NCBI GenBank assembly: GCA_016207905.1
Contig: JACQZC010000057.1
Coordinates: 1-47,161 of the forward strand
Origin: Nitrospirota bacterium
GTDB taxonomy: Bacteria > Nitrospirota > Thermodesulfovibrionia > Thermodesulfovibrionales > JdFR-86
DNA length: 47,161 nucleotides
Reading direction: 5' to 3'
Under the pieces are notes generated by a model. That model ran no database searches and was not told where the DNA came from. It was given only the letters and a program-made list of their open reading frames with translations. Below are positions 36,151-44,404 of this stretch, in pieces (the first letter of the stretch is position 1; every line of letters begins with the position of its first letter). The position numbers were made by a program, and so were the translations under genes.

Positions 36151-36927
36151 ATGGGCAGATTTAATACCTTAGTAGAGGAAGAGCATCTTTATATCATCTC
36201 GGACCTTCATTTAGGGAATCCCTCTTTTATTCAGGGAGGAGGATTTAGCTCTTTCCTCAAGCACATCTCAGGTAAGGATGTAAACCTCTGCATCAACGGA
36301 GATGGGCTTGACCTTCTTCAGATATCGTTTCCGAAATTAATGCTCGTTTTCCCTGATGTTCTGGAGGCACTACGGGGCTTTTTAAACTCAGGCAGTAACA
36401 AAATCTACTACATAGTTGGAAACCACGACATATACCTCGAGGGATTTCTCGAGGACTCCGGGATTTTTAATGTAGTGCCATTCCTCGATGTTGTCTCAGG
36501 TAAAAGGCGCATCCATATAGAGCATGGACACCTCTATGACCGCTTCTTTCTTTATCATCCAGAGATTTACATACAGCTGACGAAGTTTTTCGGACTCCTT
36601 TTAAGGGCAGCACCAGGGCTTTTCCGTGTCTGGGATAAGGCACTTCTTGCCTTTTCCTCCATTTTAGCAAAAAAGCAGGATGTTGGCTTGTTTGACAGGC
36701 GCTCCTCTATCGAGGCCGCAGAGGATATTCTCAAAAGAGGCTTTGATGTGGTTGTCTTTGGTCATACCCACAGGTTTGGCATATACGATTCAGGACAAAA
36801 TAGAAAGTACTTCAATACAGGAAGCTGGATTGGCAAGATAGGCCATTATGTAGAGATTGATAGCAACCTCAATCAGGAGAAAATACCCAAGAAGGCACGC
36901 AGAAAAAAGGCATTAAAGACTTCTTAA
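36151..36927 (+). CDS. LpxH-like metallophosphoesterase
   Basis: A 258-residue calcineurin-type phosphoesterase. Metal-binding motifs are in order: SDLHLG (DxH), INGDGLDLL (GDxxD), IVGNHDIYL (GNHD), HIEHGHLYDRF and VVFGHTHRFGIYD (GHTH), then YFNTGSWIG. This order resembles UDP-2,3-diacylglucosamine pyrophosphatase (LpxH/LpxH2), a lipid A enzyme, but other substrates including lipids or cyclic nucleotides are possible. The C terminus is a basic tail (KKARRKKALKTS). The start is ATG 36151 or GTG 36145, with CGGGGTG just upstream. In that tail the heptamer A_AAA_AAG (36903-36909) lies in the zero frame, and a -1 shift there leads into the beta-barrel frame. Confidence 0.8.
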   Translation: MGRFNTLVEEEHLYIISDLHLGNPSFIQGGGFSSFLKHISGKDVNLCINGDGLDLLQISFPKLMLVFPDVLEALRGFLNSGSNKIYYIVGNHDIYLEGFLEDSGIFNVVPFLDVVSGKRRIHIEHGHLYDRFFLYHPEIYIQLTKFFGLLLRAAPGLFRVWDKALLAFSSILAKKQDVGLFDRRSSIEAAEDILKRGFDVVVFGHTHRFGIYDSGQNRKYFNTGSWIGKIGHYVEIDSNLNQEKIPKKARRKKALKTS

Positions 36928-38153
36928 AGGAAAATATAAAAGGCACTGCCGAATACAAATTCTTTGGGCAATTCCATAAGGTCAGACAGGACAAAAAACA
37001 ATATCTCCATGAGTTGCTCCTCAATTTAGACCTGAAATACCCTTTGGGCAAGGGGAAAAGCATTGTTTTAAAGCCTTTATTCAGAGGAGACAACAGGCAC
37101 TTTACACAGGGCGTGGTTGACACGGCAAAGGAAGCAGATGAGCGAAGATATTATGTGAATTTCAAAGAGGCATATATAGCATTTCGTGGTGAGCAGGCAG
37201 ATTTTTATTTAGGCAAAAGGCTTTACTCCTGGGGCAAGGCAGAGGGCTTTAATCCCACTGACAACATAAACCCTTATGACTTTATGGATTTTCTTGACAG
37301 GGAAAAGCTTGGAGTCTTCTCAGCCTCGGTTGAATATGCCATTGGAGAGTCCACTGTCGAGGTTGTGCTGATACCTCTTTTCACTCCGTCACGACTGCCT
37401 GAGCAAAACAACAGGTGGGCAGGCAATGTAGAAGACCAGGTGACCATCACAACAGTGTCCCAGCTTCCTCAGGCAGATTTGAGGGGAAGGGAGGTTCCAG
37501 CCAACACCCTCGAAAACACTCAGATGGCAGGAAGGCTTAAGACAACCATTTCAGGCTGGGACTTTGCATTGAGCATCTACCATGGCATGGACAGCATACC
37601 TGCGGCAGAAGAAGAGGTCATAGCAGGGACAACATACTATACCCCCAAATTCAACCCCATAAACGAGTACGGCTTTGCAACTGCCACGACATTTGACAAG
37701 TTAGAGCTTCATGCAGAGGTATCCCACAGGGACACACTTCACGGAAACGACGACGATTTCATTGCCTATATAGCAGGTGGAAGTTATAGCTGGGATGAGC
37801 TTGGAGAGCTTATCGAGAAACTGAGCCTTTATTTCGAGTACGCAGGCGAAGGGATAACACTTGGAAAGAGAAATCCAAATCGGCATAGCTCATCCTCCTA
37901 CAGCAGGCCATTCAAAAACTCTGTGCTTGGAAGTCTGGTCTTTAAATTTAATGAGGATGCCGAGTTTCAGCTCGGAGGCTCATATAACATCTCCGACGAT
38001 GACTACTACATACAGCCAAAGGCAACTTACAAGTTTTCAGACAAGCTTAAGTTGAAGGCTGGCTTTGACATCCTCAGGGGCGACAGGGAGACATTCTGGG
38101 GCAAGTGGAGGAAAAACGACCGCTTCTTTGCGCATCTTATATGGCATTTTTAA
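36858..38153 (+). pseudogene. DUF1302-like outer-membrane beta-barrel protein lacking start and signal peptide
   Basis: The conserved frame opens after a TAG near 36855 and runs to 38153. Homologous-looking sequence begins before any usable start: GTAEYKFFGQFHKVRQDKKQ, then DLKYPLGKGKSIVLKPLFRG. The first ATG/GTG/TTG-type start is TTG 37014, which would yield 379 residues beginning in the middle of a strand and with no signal peptide. Later sequence has the DUF1302 hallmark FYLGKRLYSWGKAEGFNPTD and barrel strands ending ...FFAHLIWHF. An outer-membrane protein without a signal peptide should not be exported, so it is either truncated, frameshifted, or made as a -1 frameshift fusion from the upstream phosphoesterase. 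Confidence 0.7.
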
Positions 38154-38198
38154 GACTGTTGATATATAATCTTTAGAATTTCCAATGAGGGGGTTTGT

Positions 38199-39002
38199 AT
38201 GAAAAAGCCATCAGGAAGTCTGTTCATGGGTTTATGGATATTTGCCTTTTCTTTAGCCATTGTCTTAGCACCTACAGTTTCTTCCGCAATGACTGGAAAA
38301 GAGATTATGGAAAAGCAGAAACAGATCCAGCAGGCAAACGACGAAAAAGAGGTCCTTTCCATGAAGCTCATAGACAAAAAAGGCAATGTAAAGGAAAGAG
38401 AGGTTGTCAGATATTCCATGAAGACTGCCTCTACAGTCAACAAGATAATGATGATATTCAACAAGCCCTCTGACATCAAAGGCACAGGGCTTCTTACATG
38501 GGAGCAAAAAGGCAGAGATGATGACCAGTGGCTTTACCTTCCAGAGCTTGGAAAGGAAAAACGCATTGCCTCTGGAGGTAAAAAGAACAAGTTTATGGGC
38601 ACTGACTTTGCCTTCGAGGACCTCCGTCCCGAAAACCTCTCGACACATGAGTATAACCTTACTGCAAGCGAGACAATCGAAGGAAAGGACTGCTATGTAA
38701 TAGAGGCTATCCCAATAGGGAAGGAAGAAAAGGAAAGCGGATACTCAAAGCGAAAGTTCTGGATCAGAAAGGACATCTTCTTTACGGTAAAGGTAGAATA
38801 TTATGACAAAAAAGGAAAACATATAAAGACACAGGAAAACAAAAACCCGAAGAATGTCAGTGGCTCTGTCTGGAGAAGCGATGAGATAGTAATGGAAGAC
38901 CATGAGGAAAACCACAAGACTACATTAGCTGTCCAGTCAAGGGAAGTAAACAAAGGACTGAAGGAAGACTTCTTCAGCCTAAGACAACTGATGTCGCAAT
39001 AG
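38199..39002 (+). CDS. outer-membrane lipoprotein-sorting (LolA-like) protein
   Basis: A 267-residue secreted protein of the LolA_like family (PF17131 type). A signal peptide at about residues 1-30 (LWIFAFSLAIVLAPTVSSA) is followed by the typical beta-sandwich: SMKLIDKKGNVKEREVVRYS, MMIFNKPSDIKGTGLLTWEQ, DDQWLYLPELGKEKRIASGGKKNKFMGTDFAFEDL, GKDCYVIEAIP, and FWIRKDIFFTVKVEYYDKKGK. These periplasmic proteins bind a hydrophobic ligand and are nearly always encoded beside MMPL/RND transporters and a beta-barrel, as here. It likely carries lipid or lipoprotein between the RND pump and the outer membrane. Good AGGGGG-like ribosome binding site. Confidence 0.85.
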   Translation: MKKPSGSLFMGLWIFAFSLAIVLAPTVSSAMTGKEIMEKQKQIQQANDEKEVLSMKLIDKKGNVKEREVVRYSMKTASTVNKIMMIFNKPSDIKGTGLLTWEQKGRDDDQWLYLPELGKEKRIASGGKKNKFMGTDFAFEDLRPENLSTHEYNLTASETIEGKDCYVIEAIPIGKEEKESGYSKRKFWIRKDIFFTVKVEYYDKKGKHIKTQENKNPKNVSGSVWRSDEIVMEDHEENHKTTLAVQSREVNKGLKEDFFSLRQLMSQ

Positions 39003-39075
39003 GTAGAGGCTATAGCGGATTTTATTTAACTCAACAATGAATGCAGGGGCAATGCCCCTCTAAGGAGGAGTCCTT

Positions 39076-41805
39076 ATGACAAAATTCATGAACTGGGTAG
39101 TCAGGCATCCAATCATATCGGTAGTTGTCCTTTTCATAGTCCTTGCAGTTCTTTCAGTGAAGATTCTGACTATCGAGATAGATTCCTCTGCAGAGGGCCT
39201 TATGGCAGAGGGAGACCCAGAAAGACTTTATTACGAAAGCGTTAAGGAAAAGTTCGGCTCTGACACACTTACAGTAATCGTGGTAGAAGGGAAAAACGGC
39301 AAGGATGTCTTTGAACAAGAGACCCTGAGCCTCGTTGAAACCCTTACCGATAAGGTAGTAGAAATAGACGGCGTAACGAACATCCAGAGCCTGACAACAG
39401 TCAATAAGATTAAAGGCGAAGGAGATTTCCTCAATACAGATAAATTAATCGAAGAGATTCCCTCTGACCCCGAGGGACTCCGTCAAATCAAGGAAGATGC
39501 CCAAAGAAACGATGTATTCCTTAAAAACCTTATATCGAAAGACTCAAAGATTACAGGCATCAATATATTTACCGAGAGAAAGCCTGATGACAAAAAGTTC
39601 AATGAGAGATTCTCTGCAGAGCTTGATAGGCTTATTTCCAAGCACAAAGGAGACTACAGGGTCTATCAGATAGGAAACCCCATGACAAAGGTCTCTTTCA
39701 GCTCCAATATACAGAAAGACCAGCAGACACTCATCCCGTGGTCAGTAGCATTCCTTATATTTCTTTTACTTATAACCCTCAGGAGCTCGACTGCGGCAAT
39801 GCTTCCAATCATTACGGGCGGATTGAGCATCCTTGCCACATTGGGGTTTATGACCCTCATAGGGTATCCGATAAATGTAATCACTGCCATTGTCCCAGCG
39901 CTCCTTATAGCAATAGGCTGTACAGAGGACATTCACATGATATCGGAGTACTTTACAGGCTTAAGGGAAGGAAAAAACAAAAAGGATGCAATCATATACA
40001 TGGCAACGAAGTGCGGGCTTCCAATACTTCTTACCTCTGCTACGACTGTTTTAGGATTTAGCTCTCTGGCATTCAACAAGATTACGATTCTCAAGCAGTT
40101 TGGAATCGTTGCCTCGTTTGGACTTTCGATTAACTTCATTATCTCCATTATTGTGATCCCGAGTTTTCTTCAGTTTATGCCTGTGCCCAAGGTATTTAAG
40201 AAAGAAAAACCTAAGAAATCAAGAAGGTATATAGATGCATTTACAGACTGGTTCATCAGGCTTAATACGAAACACAGGCGCCTTATCGTTGTCGGGATTT
40301 TGGCAATAGTTGCCGTTGCCGTAGCAGGCTGGTTCAGGCTTAAGGTTAATACGGATTTTATCAGCTATTTTAAGGAGGGCTCTTTAATAAGACAGCGGGT
40401 TGATAGCATCCATAATGACCTCTCAGGGGCATTGAGCTTTAACATCGTTGTGGAGACAGGAAAAGAAGATGCAGTCAAAGACCCATCTGTCCTTAAGCAG
40501 ATTGCCGGGCTTCAGGAGTATATGGATGGCATGGGAAAATTCGACAAAAGCATTTCTTTGTCAGACTACATAAGGGTGATGAACAAGGAGATGAATGCCG
40601 GGAAAAAGGAGATGCAGGTCATCCCTGATTCAAAAAACCTTATTGCCCAGTACCTGCTCCTTATGGCAGAGGAAGATACAAAAAGCTATGTGGATTCGGA
40701 TTATTCGACTGCAAATATTCTTGTCAGGCACAATATCACAAGCTCTGCGGAACTTACAAAGTATATAGATGAGATTCAAGGGTACATTGCAAAGAACTTC
40801 TCTAAGGACCTGTCGGTGAGGTTTACAGGAGAAGGGGTTTTGATTAACAATGCGGCAGACTATATGGCAAAAGGTCAGGCGACATCTCTCATCTCTTCGC
40901 TCTTAACTATCTTTGCAATCATGGCATTCCTGTTCATGTCAATAAGGGCAGGGGTAATCTCTATGATTCCCAATATGGTGCCTATAATACTTAATTTTGG
41001 AATTATGGGCTGGTTCGGGATTCCCCTTAATACAGGCACATGCATGGTAGCCGCAATTGCATTGGGCATTGCGGTCGATGATACAACCCATTTCATGGCA
41101 CGGTATTACGGAGAGCTGAAAAAAACGAATGACCAGAAACAGGCAATACTTGATTCCTTAAGAGGCGAAGGAGAGCCTGTTCTTTTGTCCTCAATAGCAC
41201 TTGCAGCAGGCTTTGCAATCTTAGGGCTTTCGGAGTTTAATCCAACGATTCAGTTCGGGCTTCTTTCAGCAGTGGTAATGCTTATCGGATATGTATCGGA
41301 GATGCTCATTACCCCGCTTCTTCTTGAGTCGGTCCAGCTTGTAACGCTCTGGGATTTCCTCCGCGTGAAGCTTAAAAAAGACATCACAAAGATTAGCCCG
41401 ATATTTGTAAATCTAAGTAAGTCCGAGGCTAAAAAGGTTATCCTTCTTGGAAGCATCCGCTCTGCATCCAATGGGGAATACATTATCCGTCAGGGAGAGG
41501 CAGGCACAGAGATGTATATGATTATAACAGGCTCTGTTAAGGCAACTGTCGAGGCCGAAGGCAAAGGCAAAGAGCTTGGAACACTCAAGGAAGGAGATAT
41601 TGTAGGAGAAATGGCATTCGTAGGTGGTGGCACACGCTCTGCCAATATCATTTCGCTTGACGAAACAGAGCTTTTAAAGATTGACTATAAGTCCCTCGAA
41701 AGGGTAAGAAAAAGATTCCCTAAGATAGCTGCAAAGCTCTTTATGAACATCTCACATATCCTTAGCGACAGGTTGAGGGCACAGAATGTTTTAGGGACAG
41801 GTTAG
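39076..41805 (+). CDS. RND/MMPL transporter fused to a cyclic-nucleotide-binding domain
   Basis: A 909-residue inner-membrane pump. It has the RND/MMPL plan: one N-terminal helix (VRHPIISVVVLFIVLAVLSV), a periplasmic loop, a helix block about 220-370 (ITAIVPALLIAIGCTEDIHMISEY, with the acidic GCTEDIHM motif), a second loop and a second block about 610-760 with AIALGIAVDDTTHFMARYYGE (GIAVDDTTH). Residues from about 765 to the end form a cytoplasmic cNMP domain: YIIRQGEAGTEMYMIITGSV, GDIVGEMAFVGGGTRSANI (Gly-Glu and Arg-Ser-Ala cassette). This suggests gating of transport by a cyclic nucleotide, which is inference. It closes the operon; an AAGGAGG site precedes it. Confidence 0.9.
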   Translation: MTKFMNWVVRHPIISVVVLFIVLAVLSVKILTIEIDSSAEGLMAEGDPERLYYESVKEKFGSDTLTVIVVEGKNGKDVFEQETLSLVETLTDKVVEIDGVTNIQSLTTVNKIKGEGDFLNTDKLIEEIPSDPEGLRQIKEDAQRNDVFLKNLISKDSKITGINIFTERKPDDKKFNERFSAELDRLISKHKGDYRVYQIGNPMTKVSFSSNIQKDQQTLIPWSVAFLIFLLLITLRSSTAAMLPIITGGLSILATLGFMTLIGYPINVITAIVPALLIAIGCTEDIHMISEYFTGLREGKNKKDAIIYMATKCGLPILLTSATTVLGFSSLAFNKITILKQFGIVASFGLSINFIISIIVIPSFLQFMPVPKVFKKEKPKKSRRYIDAFTDWFIRLNTKHRRLIVVGILAIVAVAVAGWFRLKVNTDFISYFKEGSLIRQRVDSIHNDLSGALSFNIVVETGKEDAVKDPSVLKQIAGLQEYMDGMGKFDKSISLSDYIRVMNKEMNAGKKEMQVIPDSKNLIAQYLLLMAEEDTKSYVDSDYSTANILVRHNITSSAELTKYIDEIQGYIAKNFSKDLSVRFTGEGVLINNAADYMAKGQATSLISSLLTIFAIMAFLFMSIRAGVISMIPNMVPIILNFGIMGWFGIPLNTGTCMVAAIALGIAVDDTTHFMARYYGELKKTNDQKQAILDSLRGEGEPVLLSSIALAAGFAILGLSEFNPTIQFGLLSAVVMLIGYVSEMLITPLLLESVQLVTLWDFLRVKLKKDITKISPIFVNLSKSEAKKVILLGSIRSASNGEYIIRQGEAGTEMYMIITGSVKATVEAEGKGKELGTLKEGDIVGEMAFVGGGTRSANIISLDETELLKIDYKSLERVRKRFPKIAAKLFMNISHILSDRLRAQNVLGTG

Positions 41806-41806
41806 G

Positions 41807-43018
41807 TTAATCCAATCTGTAGCATCTGTTACACCTTATACACTCCGAGATGAGGGGGTTTGGCTTATTTGCCATAGGGCAGTCCTTTGTGCTTATGTAG
41901 CCTTTATCTTTCCTTGAAAGAACTCCTGTAAGTGCAGAGACAGGGCAGAGATACCTGCACCAGAGCCTCTTTACACGAAGGCTTAGAAGAAGGCTTATTC
42001 CGACCAGAGACCATGTAAGGATATTTCCATGAAAGGAAAAAAGCGTGACATATGTCTCATAGTTTCCAAACTCAGGCCTGCCAGTTACAAAAACCGAAAC
42101 AATAATAAGCCATAGAAGAAGATATTTGGTATTCCTCCATCTGTCATCTATCTTAGGAGGTATTTCCCATTTTCTTAAAGGCAATCTGCCTATAAACTCC
42201 GATATTGCACCGAATGGGCAGAGCCATCCGCAATAAAACCTGCCTGCAATCAATATAGAAAACAGACTGCTTATAACTATTGCATACCAGAGGGTATCAG
42301 TAGATGTCCTTAAAAGGAGAAGGTTAAATACATGCAAGATAGAAAAGGGACTCGAAAGATATATCCCTATGACTACAATGCTTAGGATAAGGCTTAAATC
42401 CCTCAGCCTAAGAAGCCTATTAGAGAGTCTTGTGATGAAATATGAGCCGAGGGAAAGGAGGAAAAGCACAAGGTATATAATCCATTTTATGTTGGTGCCC
42501 TTAGGCTTCACCTCTTCTATGACCTCTATGCCCATGACAGAGGAGGCAATAGCCCTCGATGATTTCCTTACAGCACTAAGGAGGGCAGAGACGCTTACAG
42601 TTGCCCTGCTTATGCCCATGATGTCTTTGTCTTCCTCAAACGGGTCGTTTATGTCCTTTCCTAAGAATTGCCCTAAGAACTCAGGTGTCTCCATGCTATG
42701 CACATAATTAGGGGTCTCTTTATGCTCAAGGAGCTTTATGCCGTAAATCTTCCCTTCGGGGCTAAGTGAAACGAGAACCTTTATAGGTCCTGCATAGCCT
42801 CTTATGGATGGCATGACATCGTATGTGTTGAATGCGATAATGCCTTCCCTTGAAGGATAATAAGTATCTTCCTTTTTGAGGAACTCTGTATCAGGCGAAA
42901 CCTCTTTCAGGTAAAGAGATTCATCCACCTTCTGCTCGGGCGAGATTTTCTTAATCGCATACCCAGAAAAGAGGGATAGGAGAAATACTATAAGGAGCGT
43001 GAGCCTTCTCCCTTTCAT
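41807..43018 (-). CDS. FMN-binding and 4Fe-4S (NosR/NirI-like) membrane protein
   Basis: A 403-residue membrane redox protein. An N-terminal helix is followed by a periplasmic FMN-binding domain (PIKVLVSLSPEGKIYGIKLLEH, then DIMGISRATVSVSALLSAVR, where the S/T-rich motif is the kind that covalently binds FMN via a Thr). Several transmembrane helices and NapH-like ferredoxin motifs follow: CGWLCPFGAISEF, CRYLCPVSALTGV, and a final CIRCNRC. This is the NosR/NirI/RnfG-type layout, electron transfer across the membrane. Neither nos nor nir genes are in the window. The ATG at 43018 is seven bases after TATAAT (43031-43026), suggesting a leaderless mRNA. It is convergent with the RND gene, one base apart. 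Confidence 0.88.
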   Translation of the reverse strand: MKGRRLTLLIVFLLSLFSGYAIKKISPEQKVDESLYLKEVSPDTEFLKKEDTYYPSREGIIAFNTYDVMPSIRGYAGPIKVLVSLSPEGKIYGIKLLEHKETPNYVHSMETPEFLGQFLGKDINDPFEEDKDIMGISRATVSVSALLSAVRKSSRAIASSVMGIEVIEEVKPKGTNIKWIIYLVLFLLSLGSYFITRLSNRLLRLRDLSLILSIVVIGIYLSSPFSILHVFNLLLLRTSTDTLWYAIVISSLFSILIAGRFYCGWLCPFGAISEFIGRLPLRKWEIPPKIDDRWRNTKYLLLWLIIVSVFVTGRPEFGNYETYVTLFSFHGNILTWSLVGISLLLSLRVKRLWCRYLCPVSALTGVLSRKDKGYISTKDCPMANKPNPLISECIRCNRCYRLD

Positions 43019-43025
43019 AGGGAAG

Positions 43026-43031
43026 ATTATA
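43026..43031 (-). promoter_or_regulatory. -10 element of the FMN/4Fe-4S membrane protein gene
   Basis: A perfect TATAAT on the minus strand ends seven bases before the ATG at 43018. A GGAGGT lies upstream of it, but 14 bases from the ATG, too far for normal initiation. No good -35 is seen. Confidence 0.45.
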
Positions 43032-43079
43032 ACCTCCTTTGGATTGCTATTTCTACAGACAAGGGCAAAATTCAGCTTG

Positions 43080-43104
43080 TCAAGCCAAAATACAAATGTC
43101 CTAT
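43080..43104. repeat. 25-nt dispersed repeat, copy B
   Basis: Twenty-three of 25 bases match 35564-35588. It sits about 40 bases from the promoter-bearing repeat at 43142-43181, which suggests that both are pieces of one decayed element. Confidence 0.5.
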
Positions 43105-43141
43105 TTTGTTATTTAGTGGTTTCTGACTACCTCTTTATTCC

Positions 43142-43181
43142 GCTTAAATCCCTTTTGTCAAGGAAAAAAGAACTATGGTTT
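43142..43181 (-). repeat. promoter-bearing dispersed repeat, copy B
   Basis: On the minus strand CCATAGTTC, a T run, CTTGACAAAAGGG and TTTAAG line up with 29469-29510 with a few substitutions and one indel. The TTGACA box is retained but no matching -10 follows here. Confidence 0.5.
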
Positions 43182-43316
43182 ATACAGCTTTGTCATTCCC
43201 CCTTTTTCATAGATGACAGGAGGCTGAATATAGGATTAAAAGGTAAGAAGGGCTGATTTACAGGATGTAGAGGGTTTATGTTATATTAAAATAAAATTTC
43301 TTAAGGAGAAGGATTT

Positions 43317-44336
43317 ATGCTCAAGCACAAAGCAAGTTATATAGTTTCCGTTGTTGGTGCAACAGGTGCAGTTGGAAACGAGATGATAACTTGTCTTGAG
43401 TCCAGGAAATTTCCGATTGAAAGGCTTCTGCTTTTTGCCTCGGAGCGCTCAGAGGGCTTAAAGATTAATTTTCGTGGGCACGAAATCCCTGTAGAGACCA
43501 TTAATGAGGACTCTTTCAAGGGCATAGATATTGCGCTTTTTTCAGCAGGCGGGGAGCGCTCTAAGCTCTGGGCTCCTATCGCCGCTAACTCAGGCTGTGT
43601 TGTCATTGACAATTCAAGCCAGTGGAGGATGGACCCAAATGTTCCGCTTGTTGTCCCTGAGGTCAACAGCCATGACCTCAAGTGGCATAAGGGCATAATT
43701 GCAAACCCCAACTGCTCCACCATACAGATGGTCGTTGTGCTTAAGCCCATACACGATGCAGGAAGGATAAAAAGGGTTGTGGTCACGACATTTCAGTCTG
43801 TCTCGGGCACTGGCAAAAAGGCAATGGATGAGCTCCTCGAGCAGACAAAAGACATCCTCGGCTTTAAGCCTGTCAGGTGCAATGTCTATCCCCATCAGAT
43901 TGCATTCAACATCCTGCCTCACATAGACAAGTTCCTTCCTAATGGCTATACAAAAGAAGAGATGAAGATGGTCAATGAGACAAGAAAGATAATGGGCGAC
44001 GAAACTATAAAGGTGACTGCAACCACTGTAAGGGTGCCTGTGTTTAGATGTCATTCGGAGAGCTTAAACATAGAGACCCAAAAGAAGCTCACCCCGGATG
44101 AGGTGAGGGCAATTCTTTCAAGGGCATCTGGTGTTGTGGTTTATGATGCGCCCGAAAAAAATATTTACCCCATTCCTGTTGATGTTGCAGGTAAAGACGA
44201 AACCTATGTAGGAAGAATTCGGCAGGACGACTCCATACCTAATGGCATAAACATGTGGATAGTTGCGGATAACCTAAGAAAAGGTGCTGCACTTAATGCA
44301 GTTCAGATCGCAGAAAAACTCATTGAATTGGCTTAA
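43317..44336 (+). CDS. asd: aspartate-semialdehyde dehydrogenase
   Basis: A 339-residue enzyme reducing aspartyl phosphate to aspartate semialdehyde, the precursor for lysine, diaminopimelate, threonine and methionine. It has the NADP fold SVVGATGAVGNEMI, FSAGGERSKLWAPIAANSGCVVIDNSSQWRMD, VVPEVNSHDL, the catalytic NPNCSTIQMVV with Cys, TTFQSVSGTGKKAMDEL, and VRVPVFRCHSESLNI carrying the acid-base His. Its product is the substrate of dapA, at 5.1 kb in this window. It has a clean AAGGAGAAGG ribosome binding site and no operon partner on either side. Confidence 0.96.
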   Translation: MLKHKASYIVSVVGATGAVGNEMITCLESRKFPIERLLLFASERSEGLKINFRGHEIPVETINEDSFKGIDIALFSAGGERSKLWAPIAANSGCVVIDNSSQWRMDPNVPLVVPEVNSHDLKWHKGIIANPNCSTIQMVVVLKPIHDAGRIKRVVVTTFQSVSGTGKKAMDELLEQTKDILGFKPVRCNVYPHQIAFNILPHIDKFLPNGYTKEEMKMVNETRKIMGDETIKVTATTVRVPVFRCHSESLNIETQKKLTPDEVRAILSRASGVVVYDAPEKNIYPIPVDVAGKDETYVGRIRQDDSIPNGINMWIVADNLRKGAALNAVQIAEKLIELA

Positions 44337-44339
44337 TTC

Positions 44340-44369
44340 TTGCTATTTAAATAAATGGTTCTATATAAT
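44340..44369 (+). promoter_or_regulatory. promoter of the lipoprotein-vorB operon
   Basis: TTGCTA (44340-44345), an 18-nt spacer and a perfect TATAAT (44364-44369) lie about 35 bases upstream of the lipoprotein ATG. Confidence 0.6.
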
Positions 44370-44374
44370 ATTAA

Positions 44375-44393
44375 TATATAACATTGTTATATA
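44375..44393. promoter_or_regulatory. operator-like inverted repeat at the transcription start
   Basis: TATATAAC and its exact reverse complement GTTATATA flank an ATT centre, just downstream of the -10 box where transcription should begin. The place and symmetry suit a repressor binding site; it could also be chance in AT-rich DNA. Confidence 0.4.
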
Positions 44394-44404
44394 ACATAGG
44401 TATT

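Larger units (their letters stand above)
43019..43316. other. 298-base intergenic region with mobile-element-like fragments
   Basis: No gene is seen. It contains the -10 of the FMN/4Fe-4S gene, a 25-nt repeat (43080-43104), a promoter-bearing repeat (43142-43181) and a GTCATTCC/ATGACAGG-type remnant around 43190-43220. TATATT at about 43280 may be the asd -10, with TTACAG 18 bases upstream. Confidence 0.5.
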
